A DNA stretch of 64,000 nucleotides. It comes from Desulfobaculum xiamenense (GTDB taxonomy: Bacteria; Desulfobacterota; Desulfovibrionia; Desulfovibrionales; Desulfovibrionaceae). Shown here piece by piece: positions 8,467 to 16,447 of this stretch. The DNA lies in contig NZ_JAATJA010000003.1 in the NCBI RefSeq assembly GCF_011927665.1, forward strand, positions 1-64,000. Reading direction: 5' to 3'. Under the pieces are notes generated by a model, which was not told the origin of the DNA, made no database searches, and was given only the letters and a program-made list of their open reading frames with translations. How positions within the stretch are numbered: the stretch's first letter is position 1; each line of letters begins with the position of its first letter. The translations under genes and the position numbers were made by a program.

Positions 8467-8883
8467 CTATACCTTGCGCCGTCTCGCCCGCGCCAGTTCA
8501 AGGGCGTCGCGCAGGGAAATCATGTGTTCGCTCACGTCCACGTCGGCGCAGTCGGGAACGTTCTCGGCCAGATCGCGCAGCACGTCGATTCCATCGAGTA
8601 GCGCCGTCACAAGGTCCGCGTCCGGCCGAATCTCCCCGGTGCGGATGCGCCCAAGGATATTCTCCAGCCAGTGCGACAGGCGCTCCATGCTATGCAGCTT
8701 GAGTAGCCCGGCACCGGCCTTCACGGAGTGCGCCGCGCGGAATATCTCGTTGACGACCTCCTCCACGGAAGCCCCATCGAGATGCTCCAAATGCAGGATA
8801 CCCGTCTCCAACTCCACGAGCCGATCACGGGTCTCGTCCACGAAGGCCTCCATGACCTCCTGATCCTGCTGGAAATCCATCAT
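8467..8883 (-). CDS. Hpt-domain phosphotransfer protein
   Basis: 138 aa, a single domain resembling the CheA N-terminal Hpt. The phospho-accepting His52 lies in FRAAHSVKAGAGLL, with K55 and the small residues usual in the Hpt helix. Such proteins relay phosphate between receiver domains. The ATG overlaps the stop of the preceding CheV gene by four bases (ATGA), so the two are translationally coupled, and CheV's receiver is the obvious partner candidate (inference). Confidence 0.85.
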   Translation of the reverse strand: MMDFQQDQEVMEAFVDETRDRLVELETGILHLEHLDGASVEEVVNEIFRAAHSVKAGAGLLKLHSMERLSHWLENILGRIRTGEIRPDADLVTALLDGIDVLRDLAENVPDCADVDVSEHMISLRDALELARARRRKV

Positions 8884-9842
8884 GCCCCGGCGTCTCCGGA
8901 TTTGTGACCTTCGAGGATGGCGATGGCGCGTTCGGCCATGCTGTCCATGTCCGGCTTGGCAATCTGATCCACGGCACCGACGGATTCGCCCTTGTGTCGC
9001 AACTCGCTGGTGATGAGCGACGAATAGAGGATGACCGGCAGCGCCTTGAGCTGCTCGTCATCCTTGATGCTCTTGGTCAGGGTGAAGCCGTCCATGAGCG
9101 GCATCTCAATGTCGGCGATGACGATGTCGAGCACGTCGAGGATGCCTTTGCCCTGCTCCTTGGCCTGCTTGCCCATCCGCCGGACATGGTCCAGCGCCTC
9201 CTGCCCGTTGCTGACGACATGCAGATCGAAGTTGGCGGCTTCGAGATTCTTGCGCAGCATGAGGCGGATTGTTGGGGAATCGTCAGCGACGAGGGCACGG
9301 TAACGGCGGGACGCGACAACGCGCGGCGCTTCGTCCGGCTTGAGGCTCGCCGGTTCCAACGCGGAAAGGATTTGCTCCAGATCGAGGAGCTGGATGAAAT
9401 GGTCTTCGCGCCGGACCATGCCGATGATGCACGAAGTGCCCATGCGCGTCACGAACTCGTGGGGCGGGGCGACATCCTGCCAGCCCACGCGGTGGATCTC
9501 CGTAACGCCGGAGACGAGAAATCCCGTCACGGCCTTGGAGAACTCCGTCACCATCACCACCTCGTACTCGTGGGCGTTGCGGTCGATGCCGAGCCATACA
9601 GCGAGGTCGAGCACAGGCACGATATGCTTGCGTAGCGAGATGGTGCCCATGTAGCACGGGTTCGATGCCGACTCCGGCGGGTCGAGGGTCGGACTTTCGA
9701 TGACCTGCATCACCTTGGCCACGTTGACGCCGAAATAACTCGGAACGGGGTCCTTGCTCCCCGGAACGGTCTCGTTGATGAACAGTTCGAGGATCTCAAG
9801 CTCGTTCGTCCCCGTTTCCAGCAAAATGTCGCTTCTGGCCAT
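8880..9842 (-). CDS. cheV: CheV chemotaxis coupling protein (CheW-REC)
   Basis: 320 aa. Residues about 25-165 form a CheW-like domain that couples receptors to CheA (GTISLRKHIVPVLDL; HFIQLLDLEQIL). Residues about 180-315 form a receiver domain with D187/D188, phospho-acceptor D244 (VIADIEMPLMDG) and K296. CheV is thought to tune receptor-CheA coupling and to act as a phosphate sink. The ATG at 9842 has a GGAGG site just upstream. The coupled downstream Hpt gene suggests a small phosphorelay. Confidence 0.9.
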   Translation of the reverse strand: MARSDILLETGTNELEILELFINETVPGSKDPVPSYFGVNVAKVMQVIESPTLDPPESASNPCYMGTISLRKHIVPVLDLAVWLGIDRNAHEYEVVMVTEFSKAVTGFLVSGVTEIHRVGWQDVAPPHEFVTRMGTSCIIGMVRREDHFIQLLDLEQILSALEPASLKPDEAPRVVASRRYRALVADDSPTIRLMLRKNLEAANFDLHVVSNGQEALDHVRRMGKQAKEQGKGILDVLDIVIADIEMPLMDGFTLTKSIKDDEQLKALPVILYSSLITSELRHKGESVGAVDQIAKPDMDSMAERAIAILEGHKSGDAGA

Positions 9843-9974
9843 GCCTTTCCTCCCTTGAAAAGCCGGCGGACCGGCGGCGCTACTCTCCACCGTCCCTTGT
9901 ACCCTGTGCAGAATTTTTGCGCAACGCCTGCCCGGTTCTCCGCCGCCTCTCCCGCCTTTTCACGCCACAAACGC

Positions 9975-10004
9975 AAAAGGCCCCGTCCAATGGACGGGGC
10001 CTTT
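9975..10004 (-). terminator. Terminator of the proB end of the ribosomal-protein operon
   Basis: Nearly perfect 14-bp inverted repeat AAAGGCCCCGTCCA/TGGACGGGGCCTTT with a one- to two-base centre, ending in CCTTTT on the minus strand. It lies 28 nt after the proB stop and shields cheV from upstream transcription. Confidence 0.8.
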
Positions 10005-10031
10005 CGAAAAATCACAGCGCAACGTGGAGGA

Positions 10032-11168
10032 TCACACGGCGGCGTCAAGGAGCATGTTGTCCCTGTGGATGGCCTCGGGATACGGGCAATCGCCGAGGAT
10101 GTCCGCGATGTCGCCACTTCTACGGCCGGTTATACGCCGAAGGTCTGCGGAATCGTAGTTGGACAGGCCAACGCCGAGGGTATCGCCGGATTCGTCCTTG
10201 ATGAACACCAGCGCGCCGGGGCCGAAGTTGCCGTCCACGCTGTCGATGCCAGCGGGAAGAAGGCTCTTGCCCTGCGTGGTGAGGGCCTTGGCCGCACCCG
10301 GGTCCACCACAACGCTGCCCGAGGGCGTCTTGTTGTAGGCCAACCAAAACTTGCGCCGCGAGATGGGATGCGCCTCCGGCACCACCCACGTGCCTATCGG
10401 CTCGCCGGAGAACACGCGGTCGAGCACGTAGCGTTCCCTGCCGGAGACGATGAGCGTCGGCACGCCAAGCTGCGCCACGCGCCGGGCAGCGAGGAGCTTG
10501 GAATACATGCCGCCCGTGCCCACGGAGGTCTTACCGTCGCAGGTGGTGTCCAAATCGAGGCAGGAAATGTTTTCGATGCATTCGAGGCAGCGCGCCTCGG
10601 GGTCCTTGTCCGGATTGGCGTCGTACACGCCGGAGGCAGAGGTGAGGTTCACGAACAGATCGGCCTGCACGAGGTTGACGACAAGGCTCCCGAGCGAGTC
10701 GTTGTCGCCGAACTTGAGTTCCTGCACGGCGACGGTGTCGTTCTCGTTGACCACGGGAATGGCCTTCCAGTCGAGCAGCGTTCGAAATGTATTGAGGGCG
10801 TTGAGGAATCGGCTGCGACTGCGCAGGTCGTCGCGGGTGAGGAGAATCTGGGCGGACACCTTGCCGTAGCGCGCGAAGGCCTCGTCGTAGGCGTGCATGA
10901 GGCGGCTCTGGCCCACTGCCGATGCCGCCTGCCGCGCCGGAAGACCGGTGATCTCGGCGTGGAGCACCTTGCGCCCCGCCGCCACGGCACCGGAACTGAC
11001 CAGCACGATATCCAGCCCGCGATCATGCAACGTCGCGAGCTGATCGGCCAGACGGTTCACGACCCGCAGGTCCAGACCATCCTCGCCGGTCAGGACAGCG
11101 CTGCCGACCTTGACCACCACCCGTTTCGCTTCAGAAAGAACGCGCGTGCGTTCGGCCATCCAGTCCAT
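10032..11168 (-). CDS. proB: Glutamate 5-kinase
   Basis: 378 aa. It phosphorylates L-glutamate in the first step of proline synthesis. The amino-acid kinase domain (about 1-255) shows KVGSAVLTG, LVSSGAVAAG, VVNENDTVAV and GTGGMYSKLLAA. A C-terminal PUA domain (about 275-370) follows, as in the long ProB form. The ATG at 11168 is preceded by GGAAGG with 7-nt spacing, better than the GTG six bases upstream. It follows obg after 69 nt and is the last gene before the terminator. The partner proA is not in the window. Confidence 0.95.
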   Translation of the reverse strand: MDWMAERTRVLSEAKRVVVKVGSAVLTGEDGLDLRVVNRLADQLATLHDRGLDIVLVSSGAVAAGRKVLHAEITGLPARQAASAVGQSRLMHAYDEAFARYGKVSAQILLTRDDLRSRSRFLNALNTFRTLLDWKAIPVVNENDTVAVQELKFGDNDSLGSLVVNLVQADLFVNLTSASGVYDANPDKDPEARCLECIENISCLDLDTTCDGKTSVGTGGMYSKLLAARRVAQLGVPTLIVSGRERYVLDRVFSGEPIGTWVVPEAHPISRRKFWLAYNKTPSGSVVVDPGAAKALTTQGKSLLPAGIDSVDGNFGPGALVFIKDESGDTLGVGLSNYDSADLRRITGRRSGDIADILGDCPYPEAIHRDNMLLDAAV

Positions 11169-11237
11169 GTTCACGCCTTCCGGAAGATGAGGAGTCAGAT
11201 TGCGAAAACTTTCTGGGTCCTTGCTCCATCGCCCCGT

Positions 11238-12254
11238 CTAGCGGGGGTCGCCGCCATGGTACAGCCGCCACATCTCCTTCACAAGGGCTTCGACACCCAC
11301 TCCGCCAAGGGCGGAGATGAAGAAGATGGATCGTCCATCGGCCTTTGCGCGTCGGCGCAGCTCCGCAAGGGCGTCCTCGTCGATGAGGTCGATCTTGTTG
11401 ATCACCTGCACCTGATGGCGCGCGGCAAGCTCCTCGGCGTAGCGGGCGAGTTCCTCGTTGAGCAGGTCGAAGCCAGCCCACGGGTTCTCCACGTCGATGT
11501 CCTCGGCGGAAAGGATATGCACGAGGAAGCGGGTGCGCTCCACATGCTTGAGGAAGCGGTGCCCGAGGCCCTGACCTTCGTGCGCGCCCTCGATGAGGCC
11601 GGGAATGTCGGCCACCACGAAGTGCTCGCCGATGTCGTCGATGAGCACGCCGAGGTTCGGCGTAAGCGTGGTGAACGGATACGGCGCGATCTTGGGCCGC
11701 GCCGCGGAAATGGCGGAGATGAAGGTGGACTTGCCCGCGTTGGGCAGGCCGAGCAGGCCAGCGTCCGCGAGAATCTTCAGCTCAAGGCGCAGGCTCTTCT
11801 CCTCGCCCTCGCCACCGGGCTGGGCGAAGCGCGGCGTGCGCATGGTGGACGTCTTGAAATGCTCGTTGCCGAAGCCGCCACGTCCGCCCTTGCAGACGGC
11901 GACCTCCTGCCCGTCGACGGCGAGATCCGCCACGAGCCTTTCGCCGCCCTCTTCATCGGCCTCGAAGAGCATGGTGCCCACAGGAACCTCGATGATGAGA
12001 TCCTCGGCGTTGCGGCCGCAGCACTGGCTGCCCATGCCGGGCTGCCCGTTCTTGGCCTCGTAGAGACGCTTGAGACGAAAGTCGTACAGCGTGAGAAGCT
12101 TGGACGACGCACGGAAAACGACGTCGCCGCCCTTGCCGCCGTCGCCGCCATTGGGACCGCCCTTGGGCACGTGGGCCTCGCGGCGAAACGAAACGCAGCC
12201 GTTGCCACCATGCCCCGACCGAACAGTGATCCTTGCTTCATCAACGAAGCGCAT
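11238..12254 (-). CDS. obg: Obg/CgtA ribosome-associated GTPase
   Basis: 338 aa. An N-terminal glycine-rich Obg fold (residues 1-158, with GHGGNGCVSFRRE and PNGGDGGKGGDV) precedes the GTPase domain: G1 GLPNAGKST (169-177), G2 region FTTLTPNLG, G3 DIPG (216-219), G4 NKID (286-289). Obg acts in 50S assembly and stress or ppGpp response. It lacks the C-terminal extension seen in some species. GGGAG precedes the ATG. Placement after rplU-rpmA is the classic order. Confidence 0.96.
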   Translation of the reverse strand: MRFVDEARITVRSGHGGNGCVSFRREAHVPKGGPNGGDGGKGGDVVFRASSKLLTLYDFRLKRLYEAKNGQPGMGSQCCGRNAEDLIIEVPVGTMLFEADEEGGERLVADLAVDGQEVAVCKGGRGGFGNEHFKTSTMRTPRFAQPGGEGEEKSLRLELKILADAGLLGLPNAGKSTFISAISAARPKIAPYPFTTLTPNLGVLIDDIGEHFVVADIPGLIEGAHEGQGLGHRFLKHVERTRFLVHILSAEDIDVENPWAGFDLLNEELARYAEELAARHQVQVINKIDLIDEDALAELRRRAKADGRSIFFISALGGVGVEALVKEMWRLYHGGDPR

Positions 12255-12283
12255 ACTCGACTCCCTGCGGAAAACCGCACATA

Positions 12284-12316
12284 AAAAACGGGCGGACGAC
12301 GCAAGCGCCGTCCGCC
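12284..12316 (-). terminator. Hairpin with T run between rpmA and obg
   Basis: Minus strand: GGCGGACG/CGTCCGCC stem followed by a run of six T. It is a good intrinsic terminator shape, so it probably lets rplU-rpmA be made in excess over obg-proB by partial read-through. Confidence 0.7.
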
Positions 12317-12342
12317 TCGGAAAATGCTCTACCGCGAAAGGC

Positions 12343-12612
12343 CTAGGCCTCGGCGGGAATCACGCAAACCCGGGTCTTGACCTTCTTGTGGCGCGTGTAC
12401 TTCTCGAACTTCACCTCGCCGTCGATGAGGGCGAACAGGGTGTAGTCCCTGCCCATGCCAACATTCGGGCCGGCATGGAACTTGGTGCCCAGCTGGCGAA
12501 CGAGGATATTGCCGGCCAGAACCTGCTGACCGCCGAAGCGCTTGACGCCTCTTCTCTGACCGATGGAATCGCGACCGTTTCTGGAGCTGCCGCCTGCTTT
12601 CTTATGAGCCAT
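12343..12612 (-). CDS. rpmA: 50S ribosomal protein L27
   Basis: 89 aa. It begins [20 protein letters not shown], the canonical L27 N-terminus reaching toward the peptidyl transferase centre, followed by [19 protein letters not shown]. There is no N-terminal cleavage extension of the Firmicutes type. It lies 21 nt downstream of rplU. Confidence 0.97.
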   Translation of the reverse strand: MAHKKAGGSSRNGRDSIGQRRGVKRFGGQQVLAGNILVRQLGTKFHAGPNVGMGRDYTLFALIDGEVKFEKYTRHKKVKTRVCVIPAEA

Positions 12613-12633
12613 TTCAGTACTCCTTTTCGGACC

Positions 12634-12945
12634 TTAGGCCTCGATGGCCTTGATCTTGATCGTGGTGAAGTCCTGCCTGTGGCCCTGCTTCTTCATGAAA
12701 CCCTTGCGGCGGCGCTTGTGGAAAACGATGATCTTCTTGTCGCGGCCGTGGCCAACGACTTCGCAGGAGATCTTCGCGTTGCCAACGAAAGGCTGACCAA
12801 CGGTCACATCGCCGGACTTATCCACCAGCAGAACCTTGTCCAGAACCAGCTCGGAACCGGCCTCTGCCTGAATCTTCTGAATGTTAATCGTGCGGCCTTC
12901 CTCAACACGGAACTGCTTGCCGCCGGTCTCAACTATTGCATACAT
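12634..12945 (-). CDS. rplU: 50S ribosomal protein L21
   Basis: 103 aa. MYAIVETGGKQFRVEEG at the N-terminus and the basic segment HKRRRKGFMKKQGHRQDFT are typical of L21, which binds 23S rRNA. GGAGG precedes the ATG. It is the first gene of rplU-rpmA-(terminator)-obg-proB, driven by the promoter at 12977-13006. Confidence 0.97.
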   Translation of the reverse strand: MYAIVETGGKQFRVEEGRTINIQKIQAEAGSELVLDKVLLVDKSGDVTVGQPFVGNAKISCEVVGHGRDKKIIVFHKRRRKGFMKKQGHRQDFTTIKIKAIEA

Positions 12946-12976
12946 GACCTGTTACCTCCAAAGAAAGAGAGAGGGG

Positions 12977-13006
12977 TTGATACCCGACAAACCGACGGAA
13001 AGTCAA
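12977..13006 (-). promoter_or_regulatory. Sigma70 promoter of rplU-rpmA
   Basis: Minus strand: TTGACT (13001-13006), 18-bp spacer, TATCAA (12977-12982), 32 bp before the rplU start. It begins only 20 bp after the stop of the upstream diguanylate cyclase gene. Confidence 0.65.
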
Positions 13007-13025
13007 GCCCCCATCCCCAAGTTTT

Positions 13026-14063
13026 TTACGATGCACCGTGAATGCGCACCTGATTGCGGCCATTGCGTTTGGCCTCGTAGAGAGCCGAATCCGCGGCCTG
13101 CACAAGGCGCTCGGCGTGGTGATCAGCCCACGAGGGCAGTATCTCCGCCACACCCACGGATATGGTCATCCTGAGGTCCTTGGCCAGAACCTCGCCATCT
13201 ATGCTCTTGACCTCGAACCGGTACTTCTCGACGCTCCTGCGGATATGCTCCGCGAGGTCGAGGGCTTCCTTCCGGTCGAGTCCCGGCGCCATGACCACGA
13301 ACTCCTCTCCGCCGTAACGGACGGGCAGGCAACCATCGCCGCAGCGCGAGGCAGTGCCCTTGCGGATGAGTTCCGCGATGATCCGAAGCGCCTGGTCACC
13401 GATCTGGTGGCCGTAGGTATCGTTTATCCGCTTGAAAAAATCAATGTCGAGCATGAGCAGCGACACGGTATCTCCGCACGTGTCCGGACACAGCTCCGCC
13501 AGCCTCTCATCGAGGGCGCGGCGGTTGGCCAGCCCGGTCAGCGCGTCGGTATGCGCGAGCCGTCGCAGTGTATGCGCATCCTCGTCCATGGCGCTGACCA
13601 CGCGCCGAAAGGAATCGCGCAGGCGCTCCACCATCCGGTCCGGCGGCATGCCGCTTTGCACCGTCTGCACCGTCTCTTCGCCCAAATCCTGCACCTCGCC
13701 GGAACGCCGCCTGATCACGGAGCCGAACTCCTCAAGCAGCGTGGTTGATTCCTGCAAGGCCGCCTTGAGCTTTTCCCGGTAGGGAGAGGTGACGATCTCC
13801 TCCTGGCGCCGCGAAACCTCGGCGTAGGCGGCATCGCTGAAGTCCCGCCGTTTGACGAGCTCCAGAAACAGCTCATGGATTGCCGCCTTCTGCGCATCGG
13901 ACAAGGTGTCGTTGTACTCAAGGCTGCGCATGTACAGAATGAGCGAGTGCCACTTCGGATGCGACGGAACGCCGGCCTTGGCCAGAAGGTGGCACAACCG
14001 GTGCTGGTCGGGATAGATGCAGTCTTTGCTCACGCTCTGTTCTTGGCCCGCGAGGGGCGGCAT
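13026..14063 (-). CDS. Diguanylate cyclase (GGDEF), soluble
   Basis: 345 aa. A helical N-terminal region (about 1-165) of unknown function precedes a GGDEF domain: HTDALTGLANRRALDERL, LDIDFFKRINDTYGHQIGD and the active loop RYGGEEF with GGEEF at 251-255. It makes c-di-GMP from two GTP. A possible RxxD inhibitory site (RCGD, 240-243) is two residues further from the active loop than usual, so product inhibition is doubtful. No transmembrane segment is seen. No clear ribosome site precedes the ATG at 14063 or a GTG at 14033, so the start is uncertain. It lies 96 nt after comF. Confidence 0.88.
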   Translation of the reverse strand: MPPLAGQEQSVSKDCIYPDQHRLCHLLAKAGVPSHPKWHSLILYMRSLEYNDTLSDAQKAAIHELFLELVKRRDFSDAAYAEVSRRQEEIVTSPYREKLKAALQESTTLLEEFGSVIRRRSGEVQDLGEETVQTVQSGMPPDRMVERLRDSFRRVVSAMDEDAHTLRRLAHTDALTGLANRRALDERLAELCPDTCGDTVSLLMLDIDFFKRINDTYGHQIGDQALRIIAELIRKGTASRCGDGCLPVRYGGEEFVVMAPGLDRKEALDLAEHIRRSVEKYRFEVKSIDGEVLAKDLRMTISVGVAEILPSWADHHAERLVQAADSALYEAKRNGRNQVRIHGAS

Positions 14064-14159
14064 TGGCTAATCGGTGGACGTTCAGGGCTTACGGCAAGGG
14101 TCCGGCGCAACGGAGCCAGCGGTCATCTTAACCAACTATGCCCCGAGGCACCAGCTTTT

Positions 14160-14927
14160 TCACGCTTCCGGAGTCCGGGCCAGCACCAGCACCTCCACCC
14201 GCGCAGCTCCTGCGCGAAGAAGCGCCCGCGTCGCGGCTTCCAGCGTTCCGCCCGTAGTCATCACGTCATCGACGAGCAAAATGGCGCGCCCAGCGACGCA
14301 TGCGTCAGCCTCGAAGGCCCCACGAACGTTCTCGCGCCGCCGCGCGGCGGAAAGCCCGAGTTGCGGAACGGTTTCCACCCGCCGTGTCAGCGCCTGTGGC
14401 GCAAGCTCGCAGCCGGGGCGGCACACGGCGCGCGCCAGTTCGAGGCTCTGATTGTAGCCTCGATGGCGGAGCCGTCGCGGATGCAGCGGAACGGGGACTA
14501 CCAGCCATCCGCCAAAAGCGCCAGCATCATCGAGGCTCCCCGGCCAGCCATCTCGGACGCAGGCCTCCCGAACAAAACGCCCAAGCAACGCAGAGCGCCC
14601 GAGTCGCGACGAAAACTTGAACTCCAGCACCAGCCGCCTCAGCGCCCCCGCATACGCCCCATGGAAGTGAAACGCCGCCCAAGGTCTAGGCGCGCGTCTG
14701 CATGCGCCACACAGGTACACCGGGGCCTCGGCGTCGGCATAGAGCGCGCCGCACAACGGGCAGTGCCCGCCAAGCCTCGGCGCAAGTTCTCCGGCGCAGC
14801 GCGGACACAGCTCTCCCCCGCCAGAACCGAGGGCAGCGCCGCACGCCGCACATCGCGCCCACAACGTGCGCAGGGCGCGGCGCAATCCGCCAAGTCCGCC
14901 CCACGCGCACCGGCCGCTTCGCAGCAC
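14160..14927 (-). CDS. comF: ComF-family phosphoribosyltransferase-like protein
   Basis: 255 aa. An N-terminal double zinc ribbon (CAACG, CPRCAG, CPLCG, CGACRR within the first 80 residues) precedes a phosphoribosyltransferase domain with the PRPP loop LLVDDVMTTGGTLE and the conserved HPRRLRHRGYNQS. ComF proteins assist DNA uptake and recombination in competent bacteria, but are widespread and often uncharacterised elsewhere. Translation starts at GTG, sharing one base with the upstream stop (TAGTG) and with GAGG upstream, so it is coupled to the flavin reductase-like gene. Confidence 0.88.
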   Translation of the reverse strand: MLRSGRCAWGGLGGLRRALRTLWARCAACGAALGSGGGELCPRCAGELAPRLGGHCPLCGALYADAEAPVYLCGACRRAPRPWAAFHFHGAYAGALRRLVLEFKFSSRLGRSALLGRFVREACVRDGWPGSLDDAGAFGGWLVVPVPLHPRRLRHRGYNQSLELARAVCRPGCELAPQALTRRVETVPQLGLSAARRRENVRGAFEADACVAGRAILLVDDVMTTGGTLEAATRALLRAGAARVEVLVLARTPEA

Positions 14928-15565
14928 TAGGCCTCGGCGCGTTCAAGCGCCTCGCGGGCGGCCTCGCGGCCAAGGTTCTCCAGCGCGGCCACGGCCTCGG
15001 CGTTGGCTTCGAGATCACCGGCCTCGTCCAGCCCCCGGAACAGGAGTGGCGGCTGCAACTCGAAGTTGAACACATCGAGGAAGTACTTGAGCGTAAGCAG
15101 ACTTCCCTCGAAAAGCTTATCCCCCTGCGAGCGTCCGGCAATGAGGCAGACATAGGCCTTGCGCCGAGGCAGGGCGGCCATGACGGGGTCGCCGTCCTGC
15201 CTGCGCATATAGTAGCACTGGCTGCGGTCGATCCACGCCTTGAGTTGCGCCGGGACGTGATAGAAGTAGATGGGCGAGGCGAGGAAGACATAGGGCGCAT
15301 TCAGCATCATCTGAAACAGACGCCCGCTGTGGTCCATGTCGGCCAGATAGCACGCCCGCTTGGGGTCATGCTTGCAACGGTAGCAGGACACGCACGGCTC
15401 CACGCGGAACCGACGCAGATAGTCAACCCGCAGCTCAAGACCCGCCGCCATCGCCCCATGCGTGAAGAGGGCCGCGGCGCGGTCGCTGTTTCCACCGGGT
15501 CGGGGGCTGCACGAAATGATGGCCGGACGGCCAGCCTCCCCTGCCCTGTCATTCGATTGAATCAT
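14927..15565 (-). CDS. NADPH-dependent FMN reductase-like flavoprotein with Cys-rich motif
   Basis: 212 aa, flavodoxin-like fold. The phosphate loop is SCSPRPGGNSDRAA, and ASPIYFYHVPAQLKAWIDR is the conserved flavin-binding segment of the iron-sulfur flavoprotein/FMN reductase family. CVSCYRCKHDPKRAC (about residues 58-72) has the spacing of family members that bind a cluster or use thiols. The ATG at 15565 lies 6 nt after AGAGGA; an ATG six bases earlier abuts it. The first 17 bases overlap the end of the TusA-like gene, which implies coupling. Electron donor and acceptor are unknown. Confidence 0.85.
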   Translation of the reverse strand: MIQSNDRAGEAGRPAIISCSPRPGGNSDRAAALFTHGAMAAGLELRVDYLRRFRVEPCVSCYRCKHDPKRACYLADMDHSGRLFQMMLNAPYVFLASPIYFYHVPAQLKAWIDRSQCYYMRRQDGDPVMAALPRRKAYVCLIAGRSQGDKLFEGSLLTLKYFLDVFNFELQPPLLFRGLDEAGDLEANAEAVAALENLGREAAREALERAEA

Positions 15566-15806
15566 TACCATTCCTCTTTGCGTGTACGAATACGACGCGA
15601 ACATGTTCGCCGTCCTCGGACACATTCATCCGCCAGACGTCGTTCATGCGGCGCTGGTCCTCAAGGGAGGCGAGCGCCCCGCTCTGGACCAGAACCTCGA
15701 TCACCGAGGCGCGAGACAGGCGAAGGTACCACCCCACCTCAAGTCCCACGCCTCAGCACTTGTCGCGCAGATCGAGAAAAATCCGATTCCCCTGTCCTTC
15801 CTGCAT
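15549..15806 (-). CDS. TusA-like selenoprotein with in-frame TGA (Sec) at codon 18
   Basis: 85 aa if TGA at 15753-15755 is read as selenocysteine. The ATG at 15806 lies 2 nt after the upstream MBL stop and has GAGG 8 nt before it. The frame runs 17 codons (ending LDLRDKC), then TGA, then 67 codons to a true TGA at 15549. The product aligns along its length with TusA (81 aa in E. coli): LDxxGLxC matches LDLRDKCU, so Sec falls on the catalytic Cys19 position. SVIEVLV and EDGEHVRVVFV match later TusA strands. TusA relays persulfide sulfur; a Sec form could handle sulfur, selenium or redox chemistry (inference). Alternatives: a nonsense-mutated pseudogene, or a shorter protein from the GTG at 15749. 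Keeping both flanking overlaps and the TusA pattern on both sides of the TGA argues for recoding. Confidence 0.72.
15718..15755 (-). promoter_or_regulatory. Candidate bacterial SECIS hairpin at the TGA codon
   Basis: Immediately after the TGA the minus strand can form GAGGT/ACCTT (15736-15740 with 15723-15727) closing an 8-nt loop GGGGTGGT, and an outer AGGCG/CGCCT (15749-15753 with 15718-15722), with an 8-nt bulge on the 5' side. TGA-to-loop distance is 17 nt and the loop begins with G, both within the range reported for bacterial SECIS elements. Stems of this size also arise by chance in GC-rich DNA. Confidence 0.45.
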
Positions 15807-15808
15807 GG

Positions 15809-16447
15809 CTAGTACCTCATGCCCGGTCCGTCGGGCTGAAAGAAGGGGTTGTGCACCATCTCGTCCCCCACCGTGGTGGCCGGACCGTGCCCGGAATAGA
15901 GCACCGTCTCCGGCGGCAGGGTGAAGATGCGCCGCTCCACCGACCGAACGAGGGTCGGCATGCTCCCGCCGGGAAAATCCGTGCGCCCGACGGCTCGCGA
16001 AAAGATGAGATCGCCCACGAAGGCCGCACCGGCCTCGGGGAAATGAAAGGTCAGACTGCCGCGCGTGTGTCCGGGCGTGGCCAGCACATTGCAGCGCTGG
16101 CCGATGAATTCGGTCTCGCCCTCGGTCAGCGGCTCGAAGGCGAAATCGTCCACGCGGGGGAAGCCCATGGCTCCGCCGCGCCCCACCTCCGTTTCCAGCA
16201 GGTAGGCATCATCGGCGCTGGCGCACACGGACGCACCCGTGGCCGCCGAAAGGGCCGCCACTCCATAAATATGGTCGAAATGCAGATGCGTGACCAGCAC
16301 CCGCTCCAACACGAGGCCCTCGGCCTTGAGGACCGCGAGCACCTCGTCGGGCTCGCCGCCGGGATCGACGAACAGAGCGCGCCCACCCTCGGAGAGCAGA
16401 TAGCCGTTGGTCATGAGCGGGCCAAGCTCGAAGGTCCGAATCAGCAT
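15809..16447 (-). CDS. MBL-fold metallo-hydrolase, glyoxalase II-like
   Basis: 212 aa. The metal-binding motif THLHFDH (H54, H56, D58, H59) and later ligands in ATPGHTRGS, GDLIF and SGHGPATT are all present, which indicates an active two-metal site. The small single-domain form resembles YcbL/GloB-like thioesterases; persulfide dioxygenases share the fold but I see no feature specific to them. The ATG shares one base with the nitroreductase stop (TGATG), and its own TAG is 2 nt before the TusA-like ATG. It is the second gene of a tightly coupled operon. Confidence 0.88.
   Translation of the reverse strand: MLIRTFELGPLMTNGYLLSEGGRALFVDPGGEPDEVLAVLKAEGLVLERVLVTHLHFDHIYGVAALSAATGASVCASADDAYLLETEVGRGGAMGFPRVDDFAFEPLTEGETEFIGQRCNVLATPGHTRGSLTFHFPEAGAAFVGDLIFSRAVGRTDFPGGSMPTLVRSVERRIFTLPPETVLYSGHGPATTVGDEMVHNPFFQPDGPGMRY

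Noticed and set aside
14064-14159. tRNA-like stretch (GCATAGTTGGTTAAGATGACC on -)
   Set aside because: The D-arm resemblance is superficial; no T-loop, acceptor stem or anticodon arm can be completed. A short TGCC-TCGG-GGCA hairpin remains without known role.
15549-15749. A 66-aa ORF starting at GTG 15749 as the complete gene
   Set aside because: The GTG has AGG only 1 nt upstream, and the TusA N-terminal strand with the catalytic site would be lost. The longer reading through TGA has a proper start and coupling.
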